Shown here: piece by piece, positions 1 through 10,364 of the stretch
How positions within the stretch are numbered: the stretch's first letter is position 1
Layout of the letters: each line of letters begins with the position of its first letter
Assembly (NCBI GenBank): GCA_958009055.1
Contig: OY253651.1
Coordinates: 62,001 to 126,000, forward strand
DNA length: 64,000 bases
Origin: Choricystis sp. odSpoLacu1
Lineage: Eukaryota; Chlorophyta; Trebouxiophyceae
Reading direction: 5' to 3'
The notes under the pieces: model-generated
The model's input: only the letters and a program-made list of their open reading frames with translations
Told to the model about the DNA's origin: nothing
Databases searched by the model: none
Position numbers and translations under genes: made by a program

Positions 1-1403
1 GCCGCCCCATGGAGGCAGGCATCAAAGGCTTCTGGTGGTCGTATCCTGCCATCTGCCAGCTCTTGGCCGACGTGGGAATCCCAGAAGACGACATTTTTAC
101 GCCGTGGTCGACCAGTGGCTTTTGGGCGCCGCGCGCCAACGGCACGCGCGCCGAACTGATCAACCAGGCGCCCGTCTTCTCCAGGCTGCCCCGCCTGCCC
201 ACGCCGCTGGGTCAGATGGTGGGCACAGCAGACGCGTTCACCACGTTGTCCCTGGCGGACAGGCTGTCCGTCGTCGGCATCATGGCTGCCCTCGTCGACG
301 TCGACTCGTCCCCGGCCCGCCGCGCGGCGCTCGACAAAATGTCGGCGCGCGATTTGTTTGTGCGGCTCGGCGTGACCGAGGCCGTGTACCGCGACTTTTT
401 GTGCCCCACGCTTCAGGTGGCCGTCTTTGCGCCGCCCGAGGATCTGTCGGCGGCAGAGACGCTCAAGTTGCTGAACTTCTACGCTTTGCAACACCAAGAA
501 TCGTTCGACGTGCGCTGGTGCCGCGGCTCGGTCGCGGAAAATATTTTCGCGCCCCTCGTGTCCGGGTTGACCGACCGCGGCGCAGACTGCCGCTTTGGCA
601 CCGCGGCTGCTCGCGTCGACGTTGAAAATGGGCGCGCCACCCGTGTGCACACCGCGGACGGCGCCACCCTGGACGCGGACGCTGTGATCTTTGCAGTCGG
701 CATCAAGGGCATGAAGACTTTGGTCGCAGCGTCCCCCGGCCTGGCTGCGCTGCCTGAATTCCGAGCCATCAACACGCTGCGCACGATCGACTGCATCAGT
801 GCGAGGCTGTTCTTCGATGCCCCCACCCCGACTCGTTTTCCCTGCAACGTCCTCGCCGGCTTTGACGGCCCCAACGTTGGCGGCACCTTTTTCAACCTCA
901 ACGCCCTGCAAGACGATTTCAAGGTGCCGGGGGCGGAGGGCGTGATTCACGCCGACTGGTATGGCGCGGCCGAGCTGATGCCCCTGTCGGACGACGCCCT
1001 GGTCGACCGCGCCCTGGCCAACTTGAGGGCCTGCGAGCCCGGCTTCAAATACCGCACCCTCGTCGACTCGTGCGTCGCGCGCGCGCGCGGCGCGGTCACC
1101 CACTTCTCGCCGGGGTCGCTCTCCGCGCGCCCGCGCCAGGCCACGTCCCTCCCAAACACCTTCATCGCGGGCGACTACGTGAAAGACGTGGACACCGTGG
1201 CCGACGGCCTGAGCCAGGAAAGGGCGCTGGTCACGGGGCTGGTTGCGGCAGGGTTGGCGTGCGAGTCGGCGGGTGTTGGGGGCGCCCCGACCATCGCGAC
1301 GCCCGAGCCGGATGAGCCCCACATCGCGGCCGCCAAGAAGGCGGCCAAAGCGGTGCGCGGCGTGACGGAGGCGTGGGGGGTGCGCGGGCCGTGGCTGCAG
1401 TAG
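1..1403 (+). CDS. FAD-dependent amine oxidase / phytoene-desaturase-like oxidoreductase (5' partial)
   Basis: The frame is open from the window edge, with an in-frame ATG at 9, and stops with TAG at 1401-1403, giving at least 464 residues. The C-terminus carries the flavin-binding signature of the amine-oxidase/carotenoid-desaturase superfamily (FIAGDYVKD near residue 385, followed by a Gly/Ala helix around LVTGLVAAGLA). The N-terminal Rossmann GxGxxG motif that opens every complete member is absent. The gene therefore almost certainly starts upstream of the window, and ATG 9 is an internal Met. No intron is needed in the visible part. Family members oxidise amines or desaturate polyenes. The plant plastid NAD(P)/FAD oxidoreductases of this type mostly have unknown substrates, so I do not assign one. 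What is seen: the frame and C-terminal motif. What is inferred: plastid location and enzyme class. Confidence 0.8.
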   Translation, partial: RPMEAGIKGFWWSYPAICQLLADVGIPEDDIFTPWSTSGFWAPRANGTRAELINQAPVFSRLPRLPTPLGQMVGTADAFTTLSLADRLSVVGIMAALVDVDSSPARRAALDKMSARDLFVRLGVTEAVYRDFLCPTLQVAVFAPPEDLSAAETLKLLNFYALQHQESFDVRWCRGSVAENIFAPLVSGLTDRGADCRFGTAAARVDVENGRATRVHTADGATLDADAVIFAVGIKGMKTLVAASPGLAALPEFRAINTLRTIDCISARLFFDAPTPTRFPCNVLAGFDGPNVGGTFFNLNALQDDFKVPGAEGVIHADWYGAAELMPLSDDALVDRALANLRACEPGFKYRTLVDSCVARARGAVTHFSPGSLSARPRQATSLPNTFIAGDYVKDVDTVADGLSQERALVTGLVAAGLACESAGVGGAPTIATPEPDEPHIAAAKKAAKAVRGVTEAWGVRGPWLQ

Positions 1404-1714
1404 TGGGGGTGGGTTAGTGTGTGTGTGGGCAGACGGGCGGGAGAGGGTGATGGTGATGAAAAAAAAAACACGACGAAAACACACTCGCGCTGCTTTCCCC
1501 TCCCATCGCCCACTCGAGAGAGAGCGCACGCTAGCCGCTGCCCCTCCTTCCCTCCTCCCCCCCCTCACACCAACGCAGTTGAGTCTGCGCCGCGTGTGTG
1601 GAGGACTCTGGGCCCGGGAAACGAACCAGCTCCCACTTTCCCCCCCCCCCCCCGCTAGCCAAAAGGGGTCGGAAAAAAACAACAACACCCCCCTGCGACG
1701 CGGTCCACCCAACC
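1404..1714. other. intergenic region, upstream of C2 gene
   Basis: This 311-base gap lies between two plus-strand genes. It holds an A8 run, pyrimidine-rich stretches and a run of C near 1640-1653. I see no gene. It presumably contains the 3' end of the oxidoreductase and the promoter of the C2 gene. Confidence 0.5.
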
Positions 1715-4138
1715 ATGCCCACCGAACTGGGCCTGCTCACGGTGCACGTGGTTGACACAGGGCTGTCGCTGCCGACGCGGGCCAACGACATCTACGTTGT
1801 GGTGAGAAAGCGGGGGGGGGTGGGCGCGCATGCGGGAAAAAACTAGGCGGCACGATGCCCGGAGGCTAGTTTGCGCCACACTCCCTCGTCCTGCTGCCCA
1901 GTGCGCCATATTCACATTGCGATGGCGATGTGTGGTGTGTGTGCATTGGTGCAGGGGGAGGGAGGAGGGGGGCACGCGCGGGAGGGACTGCCAATGCGGG
2001 CGTGCTGGCGGGGACGCGCGCGTTTTTTTTTCTACCCCCCGCCAGCGTTTTTCCCGACGGCGGGCGCGCAACCAACCCCTCTTTCCTCCCCCCCCACCAT
2101 ATCCCACCCACCCCACAGGTCCTGCACGATGACGTTGAGTACCGCACCCCCCTGGCCCGCCGGCGGGACGGCCGCCTGGCCTGGGACACGGGCGTGACAC
2201 TGTGAGTGTGGTTGTGTGTGGGGGGATGAGGGACGATCACCCCAGTGCCCTGTTTGTTGCGCCCCACACTCACCCTTTCCCCATTTTTCTCCAATTCCAC
2301 CCCCCACAGCAACCTGGCGGAAGGCTCCCCCGCCGTCGCCCGCGTCGAGCTGCGCTCCCCCGGCCTTGTCCGGTCGGCTGTGGTTGCAGCGGGCGACGTC
2401 TCCGTTGAGCGCGCGGTGTCGTCCGGCTTTGACGGCGTCGCCGTGCCGTTGAAGAGCAAGGTGAGTGAGAGAGAGAGAGAGAGAGCAGTGTGGCTGTGTG
2501 TGTGTGTGTGTGTGTGCGTGGATTGTGTGAGGAAAAACAATAGTGCTTTTGTTTGCTCACCACCCCTCCCTTCCCCTGACCATCAGTCGGGCGCCTGCCG
2601 CGGCCACGTGCGCGTGGAGCTGTGCTTCATGCTGGGCGAGAATGCGCGTGGCGACGCGTTTGAGTCGGGCGCCTTGATCAACGGGCCGGTGAGTGGAAGA
2701 GAGTGGGAGAGAGAGGGAGGAAGCGTTTTTTGCCGGGCTCCCCATTTTCCCGCCACGCTCACACACGACACTCCCCACCCCACCCACTCCCAGACCGAGG
2801 GCGACGACCCCGAGTCCACCACCACGTCCGATGCGTCTGAGCCCGCCGCCCGCCCGTCGGACGGGTGGTCGCCGTCGTCAGCTGGTGCTGCGACCGCCGC
2901 CGCCGCGTCTCCTCTTGACGGCGGCGGCCCCCTCTCCCAGGGCGTGTCCCGCCTGCCTGGCGGCCCCGGCGGCCCCGGCGTCGCGCTGCCATCGTACGGG
3001 CTGCACGGTCCCTCTCTGCTGGGGCGCACGGGGTCGATTCAGCTGCCGCCCCCGCTGGCGGCAGCGCTGGCCGCCTCGTCGGCCGCGGCCGGTGCTGATG
3101 ATGACGGTGCACCCCCCCCCCCCCTCCACCACCGCCCCGGGCGCCCCCTTCTCCCTGGCCCACGCGCGCTCCGGCACGGAGGCCGTGCTGGCCCGCACCT
3201 TCAGCTCGCGTGGCGCGGGGGCCGCCCTGTTGGGCGCCGCGCGGTCCGACCTCCCCCCTGGCGGCCTGGCGCGCTGCGTGTCTGACGCGGCCGCCTTGGC
3301 GGCTGCCGCTGCCGCCGCCGCCGAGTATGAAGCCGCGGGCGACGACTGGGACTTGGCCGCCCTGGCGGCGGTGGCCAGCGACACGGCGGGCGACGATGGA
3401 CGCTCGGTGCGCGAGGGGCTTGCGCCCCCCCCCCCCGCCTGCTGCTCCTACGCCGCCCTGCATGGCGCCAGCGTGGGTGACTGTGGCTGCTGCAAGGATG
3501 GTGGCGCTGGCGCCCCCACTGTGGCGCTGACGGTCGACGCCGCGCCGCGCTCGCACGCCCCGCCCCCCGGCGCCGCCGCCACCTCCTCCCAAGGCCCGCT
3601 GGCCGCCCTGGAAGACATACACGACATTGTGCGCGACTATGTGGACGCGTGCGCCGAGTTTGAGCTGCGCCCGGCAGCCGCCGCGTTTGCACCGCCGCGC
3701 GACGGCGGGCGGCGCGGGGGGCGCCGCCGCGCGGAGACCGGGGGGTGCAACTTTGGCGCCCCCGACACGCCCGCCTCGGATGGCGCGCTGTCCATCGACT
3801 CGGATGGGGGGGCGTGGGGGTCGCCGACGGGCAGGGTGAGCAGAGTGGGTGAGGGGGGAGAGGAGGGGGGGCGGGCTTGCCGCCCGTCGTTTCGGAGGCG
3901 CCCCCAACCACACACCCCCACCCTCCCCTCCCTCCAGTCCACCTGCCCCTCCATCGACTCGGAACTGTCCATGCCCTTCACCCGCCTGGCTCTGACCCCC
4001 TGCGACAAACCGCCGCACGCGCTGGCCCCGCTGCGCACATCGCGCCGCCGCCGCGGCCGCCGTGGCACTCTGGACGGTGGCTGCGCTGGTGGTGAATCAT
4101 CGGATGATGCTGCCCTCAGCGTGAGCCCTGCGTGGTGA
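1715..4138 (+). CDS. C2-domain protein, frame broken at a C13 tract
   Basis: Six exons fit: 1715-1801, 2119-2201, 2310-2460, 2587-2688, 2794-3835 and 3938-4138, all GT-AG and phase-consistent. The first about 140 residues form a C2 domain: MPTELGLLTVHVVDTGLSLP, then NDIYVVVL, a TPLARR/LAWDTGVTL strand, and VARVELRS. C2 domains bind phospholipid, often with Ca2+, but I do not see the full set of Asp ligands. The rest, to about 554 residues, is low-complexity Ala/Pro/Asp-rich sequence with no recognised domain. Exon 5 changes frame at the C13 run 3112-3124. Upstream it reads ...AGADDDGAPPPP; downstream the typical coding frame resumes as [17 protein letters not shown]. Removing one C gives a continuous protein. 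A sequencing indel is the simplest explanation. Start ATG 1715 has a good context (aaccATGC). Confidence 0.7.
3112..3124. repeat. C13 homopolymer at a reading-frame break
   Basis: A run of 13 C lies inside exon 5 of the C2 gene. The coding frame is offset by one extra base after it. Confidence 0.8.
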
Positions 4139-4341
4139 GATGCGGAGGGAGCCTATCTCTCCCCCAAACACAATTCTTTTTCATCTTCATTTCATCTCTT
4201 CACACTCTCCGGCCTTTTTCATTTTTTCATTTGCCTTTTTTAAATTTCTCTGTTGAATCCGCCTGCCTTCGTCTCTTCCGTATGTTGTTTGCATTGCACC
4301 GTTTTCAAATTCATTCACTGGTTTCCACACACTCACTTGTG

Positions 4342-4346
4342 TGTAA
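4342..4346 (+). terminator. TGTAA polyadenylation element, C2 gene
   Basis: TGTAA lies about 200 bases after the C2-gene stop, in an AT-richer stretch. TGTAA is the known chlorophyte poly(A) signal. The assignment is by position and motif only. Confidence 0.5.
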
Positions 4347-4385
4347 AGAAACAAACAAAAAACAAAAAACAACATTTCATCTCTC

Positions 4386-5918
4386 TCACTGAATCACGCC
4401 CGACCCAATGCACACGCCCCCCTGGTAGAACACGGCGTACTGCCCCGGGGCCAGGCCCTGGTCCCGCCCGTCCAGCAGCACGGAGCCGGTGGGTGTGTCA
4501 AGGGACAGGGTGCATCGATACGACCCCGGCCCGTGCCGCACCTTCACCTTCACCTCTCCTGCAGCTGCAGTGGGGGGCCCGCCCGGCAGCCAGGCCAAGG
4601 CCGCCACCCGGAACCTGTCCCGCGGGCGGGCGGTGGTGGTGGCGGTGGTGGTGGTGGAAGAAGAGGAAGGTGTGTTGTCGCCGTCGTCGTCGCCACTTTC
4701 TTCCCGTCCTCCCTCCCCTCCATCCTCATTGTAAAACCTCGACACGTACACCACGTTGGTGTCCATGTCCTTGGCCGTCACATACCAGGGCCCCCCACTC
4801 AGCTTGACGCCCCGCCTCTGGCCCGGGGTGAAGAACCAGGGGCCGTCGTGAAACCCGACGATTGAGTTTGTGTCGGCATCCACAAGGGGGCCCGGCCACG
4901 CCCCCAAGTGAGCCGCCACAAACTCGTCGAACCTTACCTTGCCCAGGAAGCAGATGCCTTGGGAGTCGGGGCGGGACGCGTTGGGGAGGGAGAGGGCGGC
5001 CGCGAGAGCGCGCACGTCGCTTTTTGTGAGCCCGCCGAGCGGGAACATTGCAGCGGCCAGTTGGGCGGGCGTCAGCCGTGCCAGGAAATACGTCTGGTCT
5101 TTGACCGGGTCGGGGGCGGGGGCCAGGGCGACGGTGGCGGTGGGGTCGGCGGTGGACGGAAAGCCTGGGTCGCGCCGGCGCAGCATGCGCGCATAGTGCC
5201 CCGACGCGACTCGATCAAACCCGTCGAGCGGGTGGTGGGTGGATGATGGCTCACCACCACTCACTGGCTCGCCATCCACCGTCTCCCACGCGCTTGCACC
5301 GGCGGCCAGGGCGTCGACAAACGCGCCAAACTTGACGCGCGCGTTGCAGAGAACGTCAGGATTCGGGGTGCGCCCCGCTCTTAAATCAGCGACACACGCC
5401 GTCACGACACCATCCCAGTAGGCTGATGTCAAAGGGACGACGCGCAGGGGGGCGTTGGCGGCGGCCGCGACCGCAGCACACGCAGCGAGGTCTTCGGTCC
5501 AGGGGCACGCGGACCACGTGTTCCTGAAATCCTCCTCAAACCAGATGCGCAGGTAGAAGCAGGTGACGTGGTGCCCCGCCGCCTGCAGCAGGTGGAGGGC
5601 GACGGCAGAGTCGACGCCGCCGGAGAGGAGGAGCGCGACGCGCAGGCCAGGCGTGGTCGGCTCGGCCGCGGCGAGAGTCGCGGGGTCGGCCCACAGCGCC
5701 CGCCCTCTCTCCACCAGGGCTGGGTCGACGACAGGAGGAGTGCCGACACCAACTGGTTGCAAGCGCACGGACGACGCCAGTACGTCGAGGGGGGAGGGTG
5801 CGGCGTGAGGTGTGTGGCGCCGCGCGCGGCGGGGGCGCGCATTGCGGGGTAGGGGCGCCGGTGGTGGGCGCAGGGTGAGCGTGGGGACGCGCATTTGTGG
5901 AGGCGAAAGCTTTGGCAC
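4386..5918 (-). CDS. mnmA: tRNA-specific 2-thiouridylase MnmA/TRMU, organellar
   Basis: This is a single-exon ORF of 510 residues. MnmA makes 2-thiouridine at wobble U34 of tRNA for Lys, Glu and Gln, using ATP and a persulfide sulfur donor. The PP-loop is intact (LLLSGGVDSAV near residue 98). The catalytic cysteine sits in NPDVLCNARVKFG and the second cysteine in DSQGICFLG. GHYA, KDQTYFL and the FTPGQRRG segment are also present, in the normal order. The N-terminal about 80 residues are rich in Arg, Pro and Ala and precede the catalytic core, which fits a plastid or mitochondrial targeting peptide. A Ser/Thr/acidic insertion occurs in the C-terminal beta-barrel region (SSSSTTTTATTTA). Bacterial MnmA is about 360-370 residues, so the extra length is the leader and inserts. 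The start at 5918 is the first Met and is not proven. The gene diverges from the MPND-like gene. Confidence 0.95.
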   Translation of the reverse strand: MPKLSPPQMRVPTLTLRPPPAPLPRNARPRRARRHTPHAAPSPLDVLASSVRLQPVGVGTPPVVDPALVERGRALWADPATLAAAEPTTPGLRVALLLSGGVDSAVALHLLQAAGHHVTCFYLRIWFEEDFRNTWSACPWTEDLAACAAVAAAANAPLRVVPLTSAYWDGVVTACVADLRAGRTPNPDVLCNARVKFGAFVDALAAGASAWETVDGEPVSGGEPSSTHHPLDGFDRVASGHYARMLRRRDPGFPSTADPTATVALAPAPDPVKDQTYFLARLTPAQLAAAMFPLGGLTKSDVRALAAALSLPNASRPDSQGICFLGKVRFDEFVAAHLGAWPGPLVDADTNSIVGFHDGPWFFTPGQRRGVKLSGGPWYVTAKDMDTNVVYVSRFYNEDGGEGGREESGDDDGDNTPSSSSTTTTATTTARPRDRFRVAALAWLPGGPPTAAAGEVKVKVRHGPGSYRCTLSLDTPTGSVLLDGRDQGLAPGQYAVFYQGGVCIGSGVIQ

Positions 5919-6224
5919 GCCCGCCGCCCCGGAGCAAACGGCCGCAGCCCGCGACAGCGGGACGAAAACAAAGAGTGTCGAGCGAAAAAGAATGTCTCTC
6001 GCTTACTTTCTCTCGCGAGCCTGCGCGCGAGCTTCCCTGCACGCGCCCCTCCCCTCCCTGCGTCTGAGCCCCTGCCGGCTCCCCCCCTGCCACATCAGGG
6101 ACCAGGCACGCCGCTGACCGCCGCGCGTCCTTAATTGTCACCCGCCGACACCCGCGCGCGCCGCGCGCTCCTGATCTCTCTCTGACCGCCTGCACTCCAC
6201 CACGTCCCCACGGTGCCTCACACC
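5919..6224. promoter_or_regulatory. divergent promoter region between mnmA and the MPND-like gene
   Basis: This roughly 306-base gap separates two head-to-head starts. No gene is visible. It must hold both promoters, but no TATA box or other defined element is convincing. Confidence 0.45.
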
Positions 6225-8969
6225 ATGGGGACGGGAGGTCAACGTGAGTGCATGCGGTGGTCACAGAACCGGACCAGGCGGGGCCGGGCTGGGGCGCGTG
6301 TTTCGCAGGATTGTTTTTTTGGTCCCTCATCCCCCTCCCCTCCCCCCCACAGCGCCCGCCATGCCTCGGCGAGCGGCTGACAGCTTCAACGACCTGGAGG
6401 CTCTGCAAGGCCTTCCCGCCGGGTGAGAGAGAGAGAGAGAGCGAGGAGAGAACCGGGCAGGCACGCGGCTACCCCACTCGGCTCTCGCTCACCGCCCCCC
6501 CCCCTCCCCTCCCTCGTCCTCCCCACAGCGACACCATGGCGCGCGGCTGGGGCGACGGCTTCCTGGCCACCGCGCCCAACTCGGCGGCCGTGAGCACAGG
6601 TGCGTGGGGAGGGTGTCAATTGACCTGCCAGCGCTCCGTCCCCACTGGGTCGCGTTTTTTCCGTGTTCCAATCAGGGGGCGCCTGCGCCGCCTCCACCCG
6701 CCGCCTCCTGCTCCTGCTCGCCCTCGGTGGCGCCGATGGGGGCCCATCTCAAGCGCGCCCGCGTGCGCAAGCCGAGGCAGGGGGCGGGGTGGGAGATGGA
6801 GATAGGCGCCCCTTTTTTTTTCGGCATGAGCCCCGGACAGGCGACCGTCCGACCGGACCGCCGCGAGCCGCTTTGGGCGAGAAAGCACCTTCCGGCCCTA
6901 AGACCGCATGGACTCTGTCTCTCCCCATCCAAGCCGCCCGCTCTCAAGAGCGTTTTTGATCGCGGTGGGGTTTCGCTTTTGTTCGCCAATGAAAAACTCA
7001 ACCTCCCTCTTCCCACCTCCCCCACTCCCCAGGCGACGTCCCCTCCCTGCCCGGCTCGTTTGGCGACTTTGCCATGCCCGAGCTGAGGCCGCACTCCCTG
7101 GGCACGGCGACACCCTCGGGGCCCGACCTTTTAGACACTGCTGCGTGTGCGCACGGCGGCCCCTCCCCTCCCCCCCCCGCCAGTGTCACCGCTCGCCTCG
7201 CGGCAGCCGCCGCTCAAGCGCGCGCTGCCGCGGCCGCGGTGGCGGCGGGGGCCCGCCTGCCGGGGCCCGCGGGCGGGGTGGCCACCGATCCGCCGCCGCC
7301 GCCCGTCACGGTGCCTGTGCTGCCCCCCCTGCCCCGCCCGCCCCGCCCGCCTCCGGGGCCAGGGCGGCGCCCCATGGGGGGCGCAGGCCCCATCGACGGC
7401 ATCACCACCGCCATGGGCGGCGCCCCGCCCGGCCCCCTGACCGCGCCGCTTGCCGCGCCGCCGCGCCCGCCGCGCGCGGGCGGCGGCGCGGGGGGCGTCA
7501 CCCTCAAAGCCTTGATCGACGCCGGCATGATTTCACCTGGTGAAGGCGTGCTTTCTGTCGAGTACAAGAATGTAGTGACCCTGGGGTCGCTGGATGGGGA
7601 TGGACGGATCACGACAATCATTGATGGCGCGGCCGCGACGTTCGACTCCCCCTCCGCCTTCTCCATCTACCTCAAACGCCTCGTCAACCCCGCCCGCAAG
7701 GCGGACGACGGGTGGAAGACGGTCAAGTTTGGGGGGCGCTACCTGGAGCACTTCAAGAGCGCGCTGATCCGGTCGCGCGGCGGCGGCGGCGTCGACACCG
7801 ACGTGTCGGCGTCCCCGGGCGGCTCCTCCCTGCCCTCCAAGCGGGCCAATGTGCATGGCGGTGATGGAGGATCCGGGTCTGCGTCTGCGTCTGAATCCGC
7901 AGACGGCAGCACGGGGCGCGCGCGGCGGCGCGCGCGGCTGGGTGCCACAACGACGCGCCGCGGTCCGCCTCTGCCGCCGCCGGCTGCCGCCGCCCACGGC
8001 GATGACCACGACATGCGCCCGCTGGAGGAGTATGGGGCGGGCCTCCCCGGCACTCCCGGCGCCCCCCCCTTTGCGTTGGCGGTGGCGCCCTCCGCGTTGG
8101 CCGTGCTCGACACACACGCGCACCTGTCGCTGCACGAAGTCGGCGGCCTCCTTGTCGGCACCTACGACCCAGCCACCCGCTCCCTCACCGTCACCGGCGC
8201 CCTGCCCGTGGCCGAGATCGGGGCGGGGTCGGGGCGCACCGACGTCGAGTTTGACCCCGAGGCAGAATGGGCCGCGCGCACCGCCATCGACGCGCGGGGC
8301 GGCGGCGCGCGCGTCGTCGGGTGGTACCACTCCCACCCCACCTTTGCCCCCCTGCCGTCCGGCATCGATGTCGCCAACCAGGCGGCCCAGCAGGCGGCCC
8401 ATGGTGGTGGTGGTGGTGGCAGCGACGCCGGCGTGAGTGGTGGTGGCGGCAGCGACGCTGGCGACACCCACCCCGCCCCCTTTGTCGGCGCCATCGTCGC
8501 CCCCTACGACGCCGCCACCCGGTCCGCCCGCCGGGGAGGCTGTGTCGCCGAAGTCGCCTGGTTCAGGGTGGAGCCCCACGCCGGGTCGGCGCGCGCCGTG
8601 GCCGCTGCAGGCGGCGGCGCGGGCGTGCTTAAGCGCCTGAGGCCGGCCGCGCCCGCCGCGGCGGGCGACGTGGCGGCCGCCCTGGACACCCTGCTGCCGT
8701 CGGATACGTTAACCGCTCTGGCGGCTCGCTACGCCGCTGCTCCGCACCGGGCGCCGCTGCTGGGGCCGTGGCCGGCAGCTGGCGCTGGCGCTGCCAACGG
8801 GGGCGGCGCGCCCTCCACCCGCCTCGAAAAGCTGCGCGCGTCCATTGCGTCCCGCCTGGCCCCGCTGGCCGCCCCCGTGGACGCGGTCGACGCTGTCCTG
8901 GACCGCGTGGTGGGTGTGCTGCAGAGGGCGTGGACAGAGGGCGCGAGCAACGGCATGAAGAAAGAGTGA
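6225..8969 (+). CDS. MPND: MPND-like RAMA + JAMM metalloprotease (deubiquitinase)
   Basis: Two domains define the protein. A RAMA domain (TLKALIDAGMISPGEGVLSV through HFKSALIRSRG, coded by 7501-7780) is followed by an MPN domain (8090-8630). The MPN domain has an intact JAMM zinc site: Glu in HEVGGLLVG, then HSHPTFAPLPSGID, which matches HxHx7Sx2D. That predicts an active isopeptidase. RAMA+MPN is the architecture of animal MPND, proposed to sense N6-methyladenine DNA and act on histone ubiquitin. A Gly/Ser/Asp linker is inserted just after the JAMM Asp. Several small 5' exons fit: 6225-6243 and 6353-6422 join in frame (MGTGGQPPAMPRRAADSFND), then 6529-6599. Exon limits between 6600 and 7033 are uncertain, and ATG 6361 is an alternative start. 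From 7033 to the stop the frame is open. Between RAMA and JAMM is a long disordered segment. Confidence 0.85.
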
Positions 8970-9389
8970 TCCGTGTGTTTTTGCTTGCCTTTTTTTTCTT
9001 CTAGACTCCAGACACCCGTTTTTCCTGCCTTTCTTCTTCGCCTTTCTTTCTTTTCCATTTGGTGGTGCCGAGTCGCGTGGGTGGTAGTGTGTGGGAGAAT
9101 GAAGCAGCCGCGCGCTGGATCGCCGATCTGTCCTCGCTTCCGCCTCGTTTGGGCCTGGGTTTGGACCCCCTTTTTTCCGCCTCTCTTTCCCCTTTCCTTG
9201 CGGCGCGTGTGTGGGAGATGGAGAGCGAGCGTGGACACCGGATTGCCGGGCCACGCACGCGGCCCGTCTCTCTCTTGCTGCGCTGATGCAAATCAAAATC
9301 CAAAAAAAAGGACGCCCACATAAAAAAAAAAAAAAAAAGTTTGACAGAGAAAAAACACACTCTTCACGGATCAGAAAAAAAAATCGTTA
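8970..9389. other. convergent 3' intergenic region
   Basis: This 420-base gap separates the 3' ends of the MPND-like gene (plus) and APRT (minus). It contains T-rich tracts near 8991 and an A17 run at 9322-9338. No gene is supported. Confidence 0.5.
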
Positions 9390-10128
9390 TCACGCGTGCT
9401 CCACCCCTTTGGCCGCCTCTGCCGCGCCGTCCTCCGTGTGCTCCGCTTTCTCGACCTGCACATACAGCGGCGCCCCCTCCAGCTTGGCCCGCCCGTTCAA
9501 CTCGGGCAGCTCGATGACAGCCGCGCACTCGTGCACGACCGCGCCCACTTGTTCAATCAACGCGATGCCGGCGGCCAGGGTGCCGCCCGTGGCGACAAGG
9601 TCATCGATCAACACAACCTTGGCGCCCTTGCCCACCGCGTCCACGTGCATCTCCAGCACGTCGGATCCATACTCCAGCTCGTACTCCACCCTGACGACCT
9701 CGCCCGGCAGTTTGCCGGGTTTGCGCAGGGGGACAAAGGGGACGCCCAGGGCGAGGGCGAGGGGGGGGCCAAAGATGAAGCCGCGCGCTTCGAAGCCGGC
9801 CACGACGTCGACGCCAGCGCCGGTGTAGCGAGCGATAAAGTCGTCGATGCAGTGGCGGAAGGCCTGTGGGGTTGGATGGTGTGTGGGTGTGGTTGGTCGG
9901 TCCACCAGCCGTCGAGCGGTGTGCGCACCCATTCCCTCCCTCTCTCCCCTCTCCCTCGCTCTACTCCCCTCTCCCTCGCTCTACTCCCCTCCCCACACCA
10001 CAGCCACGCACCACCGGGTCCAGCAGCAAGGTCGTCACATCCTGGAATAGGATGCCCTTCTTGGGAAAGTCGGGAATCGCGCGGATGGAGGCCGACACGG
10101 TGTCGTACGCGTGCCCCTCGAGCGGCAT
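9390..10128 (-). CDS. APT: adenine phosphoribosyltransferase
   Basis: Two exons, 10128-10012 and 9863-9390, join in phase 0 to give about 196 residues, close to the usual 180-200. The enzyme salvages adenine with PRPP to AMP. The N-terminus reads SIRAIPDFPKKGILFQDVTTL, a family hallmark. The core has FEARGFIFGPPLALALG and the PRPP-binding loop VLIDDLVATGGTL. No targeting sequence is obvious, so it is probably cytosolic. The intron holds a 20-base direct duplication (ctctccctcgctctactccc type) near 9950-9990. ATG 10128 fits because the next codons match the conserved N-terminal helix. Confidence 0.95.
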
Positions 10129-10364
10129 TGTTGGGTGGGAGGGAGCGGGGAAAGTGAAATGAAGCGTGCCTGACTGTTTGGTCGGGCAGCGGTGAAACGT
10201 GTGGGCGGTTGGTCCGTAAAAAAAGGGCGTTGTGAATATGCTGTTTTTCGTCCCCCCCCTCTCTCCCCCGTTTCGTTGCCTTTGTCTCGACTGCCACACG
10301 CACACACAACAACAGAAAACATAACAAGCCGCCTCTCCTCTCTGACCATCCCACCACACACGCA

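Noticed and set aside
2759..4018. 419-residue minus-strand frame
   Set aside because: Shadow of the C2 gene; Arg/Gly/Ala-rich without motifs, and crosses real introns of the opposite strand.
9950..9990. 20-base direct duplication in the APRT intron as an insertion-element trace
   Set aside because: Only two pyrimidine-rich units with no terminal inverted repeats; ordinary slippage explains it.
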